Assembly (NCBI GenBank): GCA_937910685.1
Contig: CALEMP010000054.1
Span: forward strand, 1-59,107
DNA: 59,107 bases
Direction of reading: 5' to 3'
From: an uncultured bacterium
GTDB taxonomy: Bacteria > Planctomycetota > UBA1135 > GCA-002686595
Shown piece by piece: positions 44,901 through 53,437 of this stretch. A program made the translations under genes and the position numbers. The first letter of the stretch is position 1. Each line of letters opens with the position of its first letter. A model generated the notes under the pieces. It was given only the letters and a program-made list of their open reading frames with translations, was not told the DNA's origin and did not search any database.

Positions 44901-46599
44901 GGCTGTCGAAGGGTGTCGCCAGCAAGAGATCCTCGCTCAAGACAGGAGGCACATTGCGCCAGACTGAGCTCATGCGACCTCCCTGCTGCCAACGACCCGA
45001 GGTCATCTGCACCTGATCATAGGATGTCACCCAATAGGGCGTTCCGCTGAACAGATCCAAGGCCGCGATGACACCCAATTGAGTTTGGGCATAGACCCTT
45101 CCGTCCCTGTGCACGAGTGGGGGCGCGACGAACTCCTTGAGCGCGCGACCAAACATGTTGAGTTCCCGTTGGCCGGTGATCAGGGGGGTTTTCCAAATCA
45201 ACTCACCCGTCTGTATGTGATAGCAAGCCACGTTGAGCTCAATGCGTCCGCGAGTCCGCACGCACTGCACCAACACATGGGATCCCACCACGAGGGGCGG
45301 GCTGCCGATGGTGAAGCGCTCTGCATAGGTGCCCGAATCCCCATCCCAACCGCCCTTTGGAAAGTGGTCCCAAAGGCGTTCGCCGGTTTCTAGATCAAAT
45401 GCGGCCAAGCGCCGCTCGGGCAAGACCTGGATGATCTCTAGGTCGTTGTAGTGCTGTTCCGGCTCGACCTCGAAGGGCAACTGAAAGGTGCTGACCACGG
45501 TGCTTTCATTGGCAGCCGGGGAAACGTAGCGCTCTTTATTGTCCACGGCCTCGCTGAAGCGCCGGTTCGAGTAACTGCTGGATTCGATTTCGTTCCAACC
45601 GGGCAGTTGCTCTACCAGAGGAGTTCGCCCGCTGCGCCACTCCAGGTCTCCGTTCTCCGCATGGGAACAAAACAACTCCCGACTTGTGCTGACCAAGAGG
45701 TGATCGCCCACACGAATCGGAAAGAAACGCAAGCGCCCCTCGCGGGAGGCGTGGAAGGGATTGGGGGGCAAGCTCAAGCGGTTGGGCCAACCCTCCGGTT
45801 CGTTGCCGAATGCACGGCCTCCAAAGGGCTCCCCATGGATCGCGGAGAGGCCTCGCTGGGTGGGCACCCGGGATGCCGGATCCCAAACCCCAAGCCGTCG
45901 GTCCAGGGCGGACCAAAGGGGATCGGTCGGGGCACGCTCTGCAGCAAGTTGGGCCAATTGATCAAGATCGACGGCGGGAAAGAGGACCTGGGCCGTGCGG
46001 CCCCAAGCCGCGAGGGCCAAATGGGGTCGACCGGCTTCGTATTCCACATCGCCAACCGCCAACCAGGCCCGGGCAGCGGCTGAAGTTAAAGGCCAACGGC
46101 GGGCCAGTTGCACAAGGGCGGCGTGATCCCCTTGGGCTGCTAGAGCGAGGGCCCGGGAGAGGGACCGGTTCGCTTCCGCCTGGTGCCGCTGACGGTACAG
46201 CTCCAGGGCAGAGGGGGGGGCGCTGGCCAAAAGGCTCAAGGCCCAACGATCGACCCCCACAAAACGCAAGCTGTCGCTCTTGCCGGAATTCATGCGAAGG
46301 GGATCAGGAGCCTCCGTGAACTTGATGATCGCGGTGGGGTGGTCTTCCCGCAAGCGTTGCATCCCGGCCAAGCCTTCGCTGAATCGCTTCGCAGCGAAGT
46401 GCTCCTCTACCTGCTCGGCCATGGCCCGCGCCATTTGGGTGTCATAGAGGTGAAAGGCATGGTCCATGTCTTTCTCCCCCAGGACCTGGGTGAGGGCCGG
46501 GGGTAGCAGCAGGAACAGCGCGACCCACGGCAAGAGCCGCAGGTGAAGGCGCCGCGCCAGCAAGCCCCCGTGGGGGCCGGTGCTTGGACGTGTAAGCAT
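41977..46599 (-). CDS. Giant exported PQQ-like beta-propeller protein with N-terminal TPR-like region
   Basis: This 1540-residue protein starts at ATG 46599 with a signal peptide (LHLRLLPWVALFLLLPPALT). Residues about 50-200 are helical TPR-like (LSRALALAAQGDHAALVQLA). The rest has many blades of the PQQ/quinoprotein-dehydrogenase-like type (DLETGERLWDHF, LDLFSGTPYWV, LDARTGRRTG, DLSTSKQIWSI), enough for two or more propellers. The catalytic Ca/PQQ residues of true dehydrogenases are not evident, so it is more likely a BamB-like scaffold. It lies 63 nt after the VWA/glutamine-amidotransferase-like gene and overlaps the toroid gene by ATGA. Confidence 0.78.
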   Translation of the reverse strand: MLTRPSTGPHGGLLARRLHLRLLPWVALFLLLPPALTQVLGEKDMDHAFHLYDTQMARAMAEQVEEHFAAKRFSEGLAGMQRLREDHPTAIIKFTEAPDPLRMNSGKSDSLRFVGVDRWALSLLASAPPSALELYRQRHQAEANRSLSRALALAAQGDHAALVQLARRWPLTSAAARAWLAVGDVEYEAGRPHLALAAWGRTAQVLFPAVDLDQLAQLAAERAPTDPLWSALDRRLGVWDPASRVPTQRGLSAIHGEPFGGRAFGNEPEGWPNRLSLPPNPFHASREGRLRFFPIRVGDHLLVSTSRELFCSHAENGDLEWRSGRTPLVEQLPGWNEIESSSYSNRRFSEAVDNKERYVSPAANESTVVSTFQLPFEVEPEQHYNDLEIIQVLPERRLAAFDLETGERLWDHFPKGGWDGDSGTYAERFTIGSPPLVVGSHVLVQCVRTRGRIELNVACYHIQTGELIWKTPLITGQRELNMFGRALKEFVAPPLVHRDGRVYAQTQLGVIAALDLFSGTPYWVTSYDQVQMTSGRWQQGGRMSSVWRNVPPVLSEDLLLATPFDSPDLICLDLESGKPRWTMSNALLCQAVDSLRGKGVLNHLVGVSEGRVILGGRRVAAFEAPAGGLKMRAPGRLAWAFPPGPTKSLGAVVAQPLITGSTILVPDTRELVELDARTGRRTGILQWPNDGNLLVEEGLFFITHASGVRGYFEWSDLLTRARDMVSAAPEQHLPRTRLGQLLVSRAESIIAHRQDARDLSEADRCLEEAETVLGPVTIEGNSTTETNLILYQLYHSRSNLARAAMNMGQAQLALRQALAIAPDEESAASTRLHLQEVLRGRDESLRATILTDMLTYSADEQVLCAVLNERPSQPLWSQRLQPLVTTPADKPSHERAMVSVAMYVHAERVRVWLAADKTENAPQAQAELYRVLQERRDEPFSIGLEERPGTRVTHTWQWARTLLQEGLQNHGWQLDPAIEEQAQQELAQAKLNPDFKELDSIPQRWPFTQAAITALDLHFEHALSNRNLTMAASFCLTPLPDGWRVQDLADETLSQMLRLCALASELGNHKFPAGLLKRLALEDPDRPMDDLDGQPSTISQLAQRWNAKVTSPRVVPTPVLNGDLTARTTTPDMATEIARVLGPSNDKPTLVLARPTQIAGYRDGPDPVWSHPVQSRARLSKEPNRSCVTGNLLHLALPGRIETLNLHSGKVLWYTPPSMDTFTSVQSSNGLVIVSADRGFSQSVMALEAHTGAELWRWSKQRMSRTPPTLGERHAILWPEGRGRALVLDLFSGRLSASFIVPRIHAAEQKAAFVRDGVLILVPLSRLGTPRDNKITAIDLSTSKQIWSINLSEPDNEREAVNLLHSKGRTWLVLVQRDGSQSESTICELFTDRGTLDPSPIARIPARGNLIGIQRQQALDLEQPLVLMADPGQRRVIAMDLEGGRRWSTPLPTGLHAIRGTQTMPPIWGQSRVALVMARTGDDPRAGNLPILVQLDSSTGRFLEHQDMDRQPRGMLARSYALPFDGGLWFCMDQRSEYYR

Positions 46600-46662
46600 A
46601 AGTGCTTGGATTTTTGGGACAGGGAGCGCGGTGCGCAGCCTGTGTTCAGATAAGCGGCCGTG

Positions 46663-49044
46663 TCAGATTAACTCATGGCGCTTGCGCAGGATCCACTCAA
46701 GGGTCAAGAGGGCCAGGACTGCCAGCAAGGTGCTCCAGCGGTCCCAGGCGTCGCTTAATTCTTTGGAAATCGGCTCCCGGCGTTCTTGGCCCCCGGGCAG
46801 AGCGTTGAGCAGAGGTCCCAGATCACCGGCCGCCACTGCAACACCGCCCGTGCGTTGGGCGAGGGCCAAGAGGTTCGGAGCATCGGGGGAAGGGTCGCTG
46901 TTCTCTCGGCTGGGGAGGACCACGTCGAATTGGGTGCTGGCCAGATGTTTTCCACTCTCTTCGATCCAAGCACGCCAACTGCCCGCGCGCCCCGCGTCTT
47001 GGCTGGTGCGGAAGACTCCTGGACGGGCCGGATCAGCGTCCAGCACCAGGGTGCTGCGGCGTCCATCAGGATCCTCCAACTGCACCTCTTGGCTGTCCGC
47101 TTCCAAGGGTTGGAAATCCTCGTTTTGAATGCGGGCTTCCAAAGTCACCCGTTCGTCGAGGCCGTACTCCGGTTCGAGGGAATCCAGTTGGAAGCGTCGA
47201 TCGCCACCTTTCAAGCGACCGATGGCCAACCAGCGAATGACGTTGCGCCAAAAGCGTTCGTGGTAACGGTGCTCGTAACGGAATTGCCAACGGTGGGTGG
47301 AGTCGAGCCCCAAGAACAGGGAGCGCCCGGCCGGGTGGTAACCCGCCACCAATAGGGGATCCCGTTCGCCGCTGCCCGAGAGGGAAGCGGAGGGGTGCCG
47401 CAGGAGAACCTGGGCTCCGGGCTTGGGGCCGCGCACGGGGAAGTGCCAGTAAAACCCGCGCAGGCCATCAGGGCCTTCCCACAATTGCTGGTTGACCTGT
47501 GGGTCCTGGTGCAAGCGCACGATCTGGTGCGGATCTCCGGGCTGCTCTAGGGTCGGCCACTTTTCCACGCTGGTGTCCACTTCGAATGCGAGGGCTCCGG
47601 TGGGGTCGAGTACTACGGGCAAGAGTTGCGCGAACTCCGTACCCGCTACGGCTTTAGGCATGTCGTATTCACCGGCGATGACGCACAGGCCGCCGCCCTC
47701 TTCAACAAAGTCCGTCAAGCTGGCGACGAATTCTTCTCCCAGCGCGGGGTTTGCCGAAATTGCCCAGGGGTTCAAATCTCCCAGGATGACTACGTCATAG
47801 GAATCGAGCAAAACCTGGCGGTCGGTGGGGACGCGGGTCAGTCGGTCCATGCCGCGGGTTGCTTCCTGGGGAAAGTCCGGGGTGGCCGAAAGCAAAAAGA
47901 GCTGGGCCTCAATGCGCTCGTCCGCACGCAACAGCATGTCCTTCAGTTGGCGGTATTCCCAGCGGGGATAGCCGTCCACGTAGAGCACACGAATGCGCTC
48001 GGGGTTGATGCGCACCGTGGCACTGACTTGGTTGTCGTCCACCATGCGCTCATCGGGCAGGGGTGGTACGCTGATGCGGAAGCGGCGTTCGCTGGCTCCG
48101 GAACCCGTGCGCTGGCCTTCCGCGACCAGGGTCACTCGCTGTCCCTCGTTGCTGACCTGAACGCGCACCTGATCGAGGGTTCGTCCGGGGCCATCCCCGT
48201 CGATTTCCTCCAGCAGCACTTCGATGGATTCCGCTTCGAGCACACCGCGACCGCGCACGCGCACGGTGATGCCGATCTCGTCCTCTTCGAGCACCGAACT
48301 GGGAACTTCAACTAGCTCCAAGATGAGGTTGCGCTCGGGCCGTGTGTCTCCGATCACGATGGTGTGCACGGGGATGCCCGCTAGGCGAGCTTCTTGGGCC
48401 GCATCAAGGGTTGCCTGCCCGCCATTCGAGCGCCCATCGCTGAGCACGATCATGCCTGTCACGTGACGGCCCCGGGCACCGGCGAGGGCGCTGGTCAGGG
48501 CATCCCCCAAGTGGGTGGCCGAACCGCGCCCCGTGAGGTTTTTGGGTTCCGCGAGGGGTTCTGATCTTTGGGCGAAGCGCATGAGGCGCGTTTCATAGCC
48601 CTGTTGCTGAAGGTGTGTTGCCAGGGGCCCCTGCAAAAGTTGCGCGGCAATTTCAGCCCGGGTGAATTCTCCGGGTGCGGCGCCCAAGAGAGCCTCTAGG
48701 GCGGTAGTCGTATTCCCGTCACCGGTGTATGCATCTCGGCGGCTCATGCTTGCAGAATCATCCGCGAGCACCAGAATCTCAGCGGGGGAAATGCGCTCTT
48801 GGGAACGAACTTCCACGGGCCGCGCCAGGATCGCCAGGAGCCCCAAGAGGGACAGCCAACGCAGGCCCACAAGGGTCGCGCGCATTCCCGGGCGCAGGCG
48901 CTCCGAGCGATAGGCGGAATAGGCAATGCCAAAGGAGATGGGCAGGATGAGCAGCACCACGATCCATCCCGCAGGAAGTTCAAGCAAACGCCAGGAGGTG
49001 TCGAGCGCTTCACCCTCTTGGGTAGGTGTCCAAAGAGCAATCAT
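46663..49044 (-). CDS. Membrane protein with VWA and glutamine-amidotransferase-like domains
   Basis: ATG 49044 overlaps the BatA-like stop as ATGA and gives 793 residues; a longer upstream frame lies within that gene. Helices at about 26-44 and 60-75 are followed by a VWA domain with MIDAS LADDSASMS (Asp95, Ser97, Ser99). Beyond about residue 350 a Rossmann-like region (VVILGDLNPWAIS, GGGLCVIAGEYD) resembles class I glutamine amidotransferases, but I see no catalytic Cys. A final basic/hydrophobic helix (WSTLLAVLALLTLEWILRKRHE) anchors the C-terminus. VWA domains bind metal-dependent partners, consistent with assembly of the complex. Confidence 0.75.
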   Translation of the reverse strand: MIALWTPTQEGEALDTSWRLLELPAGWIVVLLILPISFGIAYSAYRSERLRPGMRATLVGLRWLSLLGLLAILARPVEVRSQERISPAEILVLADDSASMSRRDAYTGDGNTTTALEALLGAAPGEFTRAEIAAQLLQGPLATHLQQQGYETRLMRFAQRSEPLAEPKNLTGRGSATHLGDALTSALAGARGRHVTGMIVLSDGRSNGGQATLDAAQEARLAGIPVHTIVIGDTRPERNLILELVEVPSSVLEEDEIGITVRVRGRGVLEAESIEVLLEEIDGDGPGRTLDQVRVQVSNEGQRVTLVAEGQRTGSGASERRFRISVPPLPDERMVDDNQVSATVRINPERIRVLYVDGYPRWEYRQLKDMLLRADERIEAQLFLLSATPDFPQEATRGMDRLTRVPTDRQVLLDSYDVVILGDLNPWAISANPALGEEFVASLTDFVEEGGGLCVIAGEYDMPKAVAGTEFAQLLPVVLDPTGALAFEVDTSVEKWPTLEQPGDPHQIVRLHQDPQVNQQLWEGPDGLRGFYWHFPVRGPKPGAQVLLRHPSASLSGSGERDPLLVAGYHPAGRSLFLGLDSTHRWQFRYEHRYHERFWRNVIRWLAIGRLKGGDRRFQLDSLEPEYGLDERVTLEARIQNEDFQPLEADSQEVQLEDPDGRRSTLVLDADPARPGVFRTSQDAGRAGSWRAWIEESGKHLASTQFDVVLPSRENSDPSPDAPNLLALAQRTGGVAVAAGDLGPLLNALPGGQERREPISKELSDAWDRWSTLLAVLALLTLEWILRKRHELI

Positions 49045-51278
49045 GCGAGGCGCCCCCTGCGTCGCCCAAGTCGTGCGCCCCATAGGGACTCGCACACAAG
49101 GAACACGAGACAAATCCAAGCGATGATGCGCCACAACTCGCCTTCCCGCTGGTCACTGGCTTGGGTGCTCGCACTCCCGTCCACGAGGGGCGAGCTGACT
49201 GTCAGGTTGGGGTGCAAGGTGCTAATGCGTTCCGCGCCGAGGCGCACCAAGCTGGACTCGGCGGGGTCCATGGCAATTGCAAAGGGAATCGGGGGGCTGT
49301 CTTCGGTGCGCAAGGTGTAGAGGCCCACCCGTCGGGTGTCGTTGCTCGCGGGTCGCGGCAAGGCGAACCTCCCGTCTGCCGTGGGGGTTGGCTCGCCTGA
49401 CAAGGTACGGCTGCTGCCGTCCGGTCGCAGCAACATCGGTTGGCGCGGGAACAACTTGGTTTCCAGGGTTGGAGAGTCACCGGGCAAGGCGCTGAGTTCC
49501 GCCGCATCACGGCGTCCCGCATAGCGCACCCACTCCACCACAAGGGGCACCATAGCTGGAGCCAATTGGGGCAAGGGTGTCCAGGAGCGACCGATGGTGG
49601 TGGTCCAAAGGAAGGTGCGCCCCGCGGACCAGGGGCGTTCGATCAACAGGGGACTGGCTGCATCGTCATCCAAGCTGGCCAACACCCGCGCATCCCCTAG
49701 GGGGCGCACCCCCAGGAAATCGTCGATGGGAACCTCCGTCAACAATCTGCGGTGACGCTCGCTCGCGAAGAATTCCAGGATCGGGCTGGTGGTGTCGAAC
49801 TCCTTGACCCGGTAGTAGCTTTCGCGGCGTGGGCTTGAGACCCGGCGGATCGGTTCAGCGGGCAAGAGCCCGCTGCCATCCATACGGAACATGCGTTCGC
49901 GCAGGCTTTCCAGGTCAGCCATTTGCTCGCCGCAGCTGATGATCAGGCTGGCACCTTCGCCCACGCGCTTTTCCAAGGCGCTGACCGCGGTCACCGAAAT
50001 CGTACCCACATCCGCCAGCCAGATCACATGGAAGTCGGCCAGGTTGATCTCGCCTCCGGCAAAGGCATTCGTGCTGACTTCTTCCACTTCGAAGGGGCTG
50101 GGGCGGCCGTCTCCACGGGGAGCTTCGAGGGCCAAGATCAAGAAGCCGGCCTCGTCCTCGATCAAGTCGTCGGATTGGGACCCGTTGACCACCAGTACCC
50201 GGGTGGGGGGCGGCAGCACGATGACCCCATGGCGGCGGTCGTCCAGGGAGAAGGCATCTCCGTCCACCTCTGCCAAGAAAGTGTGCGCGCCAGGTTCGTT
50301 GAAGGTGAATGGGAAGCGAGCATCCACATGACCGCCGGCGGGCAGGTTGACCCGCTGGGAAGGCAAGCGGTTCCCGTCTACGGTCAAGGCCACGCGCAGT
50401 TGCGCGCGGGGTTCGGTGGAGTGGCTCTTGAGGCGCACGAGGATCTCTGTGGGACTGCCGGTTTGGGCTTGGTCGTCCAACAAAGAGATGCTTTCAAGAG
50501 CACTGTTGTTTGCCAGCAACTCACCCCCGGTCAAGTCCTGCACCAGCACGGTCACGCCGAGCTTTTCCAGGGCACTCAGGCTCTCCGCCAATGCCGGGCG
50601 CAGGCTGTCAGAGGCAGCCTTCAGGAAAAGGTCCCGTTGACTGTCGCAGAAGACGTGCACTTCCATCGTGCTCGTGCCGCTCTCCCCGGCATTTTCACGG
50701 GCGAGGCGCAGGGCCTCGTTCATGGCACCGGTCAGGTTTGCTCGCTCGTCCGTAGGCGAGCCCCCGCCCTCCTCCGTATGACCCAGGGTGGGCAGCACCA
50801 GGAGCGCTTTTTCGGGGCTTGGCCAGGAAACCAGCCGGGGCTCGGATCCCGCGAGGATTACGTGCAACCGGTCGCCGTTCGTACCATCCAATTCGGATGC
50901 AAGGCCCAGGGCCCCGGCGCGTAGGGCGTCAAACGTCGTGCCCGCACCCATTCGTAAACCGGTGGAAGCGGAACCGTCCAGAATCAGGACCACGTCCCGG
51001 GCGCGTTCGGTGAGCTTCCCTAAGCCGCTGGCGCCGCGCACGAAGGGGCGGGCCACCGCGAAGGCCAAGAGCGCCACGGCTCCCATGCGCAGCAAGAGCA
51101 GCAGGAGGTTCTCCAACTGAACCCGCCGCCGGGTGCGCCGGTGAGCGGCCAACACGAAACGCATGGCAGCCCAGGGCGCGGGCTTGAAGCGTTGGCGGTT
51201 GAGCAGGTGAATGATCAGGGGCACAGCCGCGAGGGCCGCACCCAGGGCCAGGGCCGGATTGAGGAATCCTTCGATCAT
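49041..51278 (-). CDS. BatA-like VWA membrane protein
   Basis: ATG 51278 overlaps the DUF58 gene stop as ATGA; a longer upstream frame lies within that gene. The 745-residue product opens with the BatA N-terminal pattern: two helices (about 8-26, 57-76) flanking HLLNRQRFKPAPWAAMRFV and R-rich RRTRRRVQLENLL. A VWA domain with MIDAS DGSAST (Asp101, Ser103, Ser105) follows. Later parts include an immunoglobulin-like region, a glutamine-amidotransferase-like region (VRVLVVNGSQSDDLIEDEAG) and a final TM helix. In Bacteroides BatA-E this type of protein is linked to aerotolerance, but the exact role here is unknown. Confidence 0.8.
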   Translation of the reverse strand: MIEGFLNPALALGAALAAVPLIIHLLNRQRFKPAPWAAMRFVLAAHRRTRRRVQLENLLLLLLRMGAVALLAFAVARPFVRGASGLGKLTERARDVVLILDGSASTGLRMGAGTTFDALRAGALGLASELDGTNGDRLHVILAGSEPRLVSWPSPEKALLVLPTLGHTEEGGGSPTDERANLTGAMNEALRLARENAGESGTSTMEVHVFCDSQRDLFLKAASDSLRPALAESLSALEKLGVTVLVQDLTGGELLANNSALESISLLDDQAQTGSPTEILVRLKSHSTEPRAQLRVALTVDGNRLPSQRVNLPAGGHVDARFPFTFNEPGAHTFLAEVDGDAFSLDDRRHGVIVLPPPTRVLVVNGSQSDDLIEDEAGFLILALEAPRGDGRPSPFEVEEVSTNAFAGGEINLADFHVIWLADVGTISVTAVSALEKRVGEGASLIISCGEQMADLESLRERMFRMDGSGLLPAEPIRRVSSPRRESYYRVKEFDTTSPILEFFASERHRRLLTEVPIDDFLGVRPLGDARVLASLDDDAASPLLIERPWSAGRTFLWTTTIGRSWTPLPQLAPAMVPLVVEWVRYAGRRDAAELSALPGDSPTLETKLFPRQPMLLRPDGSSRTLSGEPTPTADGRFALPRPASNDTRRVGLYTLRTEDSPPIPFAIAMDPAESSLVRLGAERISTLHPNLTVSSPLVDGSASTQASDQREGELWRIIAWICLVFLVCESLWGARLGRRRGRLA

Positions 51279-52189
51279 GAGCGCCTGCCTCCTCCCCGAG
51301 CGCGGGCTGCGCGATGGGTCAAGTAGGTGCTGATCACCGCGTCGAGGGGCTCGTCCGTACGCGCTTGGATGCAATCCACATTCAAGGCAGCAGCGGCCCG
51401 GGCCAATTCACGGTTGTGGGCAGTGATCTCTTCGATGTAAGCCTCGCGGATCGCGCGCGGATCAATCTTGCGTTTGCCCGCATCTTCAAGTCCTTCGAGC
51501 TTGACCAGGTGATCGAAGTTGAACTCCAATTCCTCGGGGTCAAGGATTTGGAACAGGATCGGTTCGTGCCCCTCATGCAAGAGTCGCTTGATCCCATCCA
51601 TGATCGTTTCGGGGTCCTCGAAAAAATCGCTGAAGATGGCGGTAATGCCGCGCTGCTTGAGCCGTGGGCCCAGCTGGTTCAGTGCGCCACCAATGGCAGT
51701 CTTTCCCGTGGGCTGGGCAGCGGCCAAAACCCCAAAGACCGCCACTTCTTGGCGCGCCCCGTTGCCTGGAGGCACCTTGTCGCGCCAGTCTTCGTCGAAG
51801 ACGATCAAGCCAACCGTGTCGCGCTGGCCCAGCACCAGGTGTGCGAGGCTGGCTGCGCACCAGCGGGCGTAGTCGAGCTTGTTCCAATTCAGAGAGCCAT
51901 AGGCCATGGACTCGGAAGCGTCGAGCAGGATGTTCAGGGACAGGTTGGTCTCTTCTACATATTCCTTGACCACCAAACGGTCCGAACGAGCAAAGACCTT
52001 CCAGTCGATTTTGCGCAACTCGTCACCGGCCGCATAGGGCCGGTGTTGGGCGAACTCCACCGAACTGCCCCGATGGGGCGTGCGGTGATGTCCAGCCATG
52101 AATCCTTCCACGGCCTTGCGGGCCACGAATTCAAGGTTGGACAGGCGGTCGAGAACCGCCGGGTCGATCACTCCCACAGATTGGGCCAT
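51275..52189 (-). CDS. DUF58 domain protein (MoxR partner, VWA-like)
   Basis: This 304-residue cytoplasmic protein has the DUF58 signature GDELRKIDWKVFARSDRLVVKEY followed by a VWA-like domain with MIDAS LLDASESM (Asp90, Ser92, Ser94), a Thr in GKTAIG and FSDFFED. DUF58 proteins are encoded with MoxR ATPases almost universally and are thought to be the client or adaptor linking the ATPase to VWA membrane proteins. It begins 9 nt after moxR and overlaps the BatA-like gene by ATGA. A C-terminal basic stretch (RAARARGGGRR) may contact the membrane or nucleic acid. Confidence 0.88.
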   Translation of the reverse strand: MAQSVGVIDPAVLDRLSNLEFVARKAVEGFMAGHHRTPHRGSSVEFAQHRPYAAGDELRKIDWKVFARSDRLVVKEYVEETNLSLNILLDASESMAYGSLNWNKLDYARWCAASLAHLVLGQRDTVGLIVFDEDWRDKVPPGNGARQEVAVFGVLAAAQPTGKTAIGGALNQLGPRLKQRGITAIFSDFFEDPETIMDGIKRLLHEGHEPILFQILDPEELEFNFDHLVKLEGLEDAGKRKIDPRAIREAYIEEITAHNRELARAAAALNVDCIQARTDEPLDAVISTYLTHRAARARGGGRRS

Positions 52190-52198
52190 GGACAGGTC

Positions 52199-53224
52199 TT
52201 AGTTATCGGTTTTGAGACCTGGAAGACCAGCGCCAACGCCCGCACCAAGCTGAACTTCGTCCAGTAGGCGGTCGATGATCATGTCCGAAGTGATGCCTTC
52301 CGCCTGGGCAGAGAAGCTCGTCACAATGCGGTGCCGTAGGACCGGATGGGCTACGGCGCGCACGTCCTCGCTGGCCACATGGTTGCGGCCGCGAATCGCT
52401 GCGTGGGCTTTTGCGCCCAGGATTAGGTTTTGGCCTGCTCGGGGGCCTGCGCCCCAACTGACGTTCTGCTTGATGAAGTCGAGGGGTTCGCCGGAGCGCA
52501 CGCGGGTGCCGCGGGCCAAGGCCAAGACGAAATCGAAGACCTCGTCCGCAACGGGCATTTCGCGGATCGCAGTTTGTAACTGGATCAACTCTTCGCCGTT
52601 CAGCACCTGTTCGATTTCGTTGCGCTCGTTAGCAGTGGTGCGTCGCAGAATTTCACGCTCTTCGGCGAGGCTCGGGTAGTCCACCTGAACCTTGAACATG
52701 AAACGATCCAGTTGAGCTTCCGGCAAGGGGTAAGTGCCTTCCTGCTCGATGGGGTTTTGGGTGGCCAACACAAAGAAGGGCGTGGGCAAGTGGTGCGTTT
52801 CCCCGCCGCTGGAAACCTGGCCTTCGACCATGGCCTCCAGTAGGGCTGCCTGGGTTTTTGGTGGCGTGCGGTTGATTTCGTCCGCCAGCAGCACGTTGCA
52901 GAACAAGGGGCCCGGAGCGAAGCGGAACGTCCGGGCGCTGGTTTCCGGATCGATGTGCAGGAGTTCCGTGCCGGTGATGTCGGAGGGCATCAAGTCGGGG
53001 GTGAACTGGATGCGGTTGAAGGACAACTCGAGGGTGCGGGAAAGGCTGGAAATCAGGAGCGTCTTGGCCAGGCCCGGCACGCCTACCAAAAGGCAGTGAC
53101 CGCGGGTCAGGATGGCCATCAGGAGTTGTTCCACGACTTCGTCTTGGCCAACGATGACCTTTCCGAGTTCTTGGACAAGGCGGCCATGAACTTCGCGCAA
53201 GCGGATGAGAGACTGGTCAAGCAT
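52199..53224 (-). CDS. MoxR-family AAA+ ATPase
   Basis: This 341-residue MoxR AAA+ chaperone-like ATPase is believed to insert metal ions or remodel VWA proteins. Motifs visible are Walker A GVPGLAKT (48-55), Walker B VLLADEINR (Asp115, Glu116), the sensor ATQNPIEQEGTYPLPEAQLDRF and the LILGAKAHAAIRGR arginine region. It is the first gene of the operon; the 213-nt gap upstream carries a 15-bp inverted repeat (53283-53297). The AAA+ hexamer likely drives conformational change of DUF58 and the VWA proteins downstream. Confidence 0.92.
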   Translation of the reverse strand: MLDQSLIRLREVHGRLVQELGKVIVGQDEVVEQLLMAILTRGHCLLVGVPGLAKTLLISSLSRTLELSFNRIQFTPDLMPSDITGTELLHIDPETSARTFRFAPGPLFCNVLLADEINRTPPKTQAALLEAMVEGQVSSGGETHHLPTPFFVLATQNPIEQEGTYPLPEAQLDRFMFKVQVDYPSLAEEREILRRTTANERNEIEQVLNGEELIQLQTAIREMPVADEVFDFVLALARGTRVRSGEPLDFIKQNVSWGAGPRAGQNLILGAKAHAAIRGRNHVASEDVRAVAHPVLRHRIVTSFSAQAEGITSDMIIDRLLDEVQLGAGVGAGLPGLKTDN

Positions 53225-53282
53225 GGGGTGCTGAATGGGTGGTGTCGGTTGTTCCGTCGGGGGCAGCGGATCGTGGGGGGGC

Positions 53283-53297
53283 GCGTTACTCTAACGC
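53283..53297. promoter_or_regulatory. 15-bp inverted repeat ahead of moxR
   Basis: GCGTTA, CTC, TAACGC: perfect 6-bp arms around a 3-base centre. It lies 58 nt upstream of the moxR ATG in a non-coding gap, at a position suiting an operator or activator site. The regulator is unknown. Confidence 0.4.
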
Positions 53298-53437
53298 CCT
53301 CGGCCCAGCCGCCCCAGGGGCGACTCTGTTCTTACGTGCGGGGACGCAAATTGGAGAGAACTACTGGGGCTTGAATCGTTCTCTAGGGGTGGCTGTTGGG
53401 GAGGTCACGGTGGGGCCTGGATTGTGGCCCCGGGACC

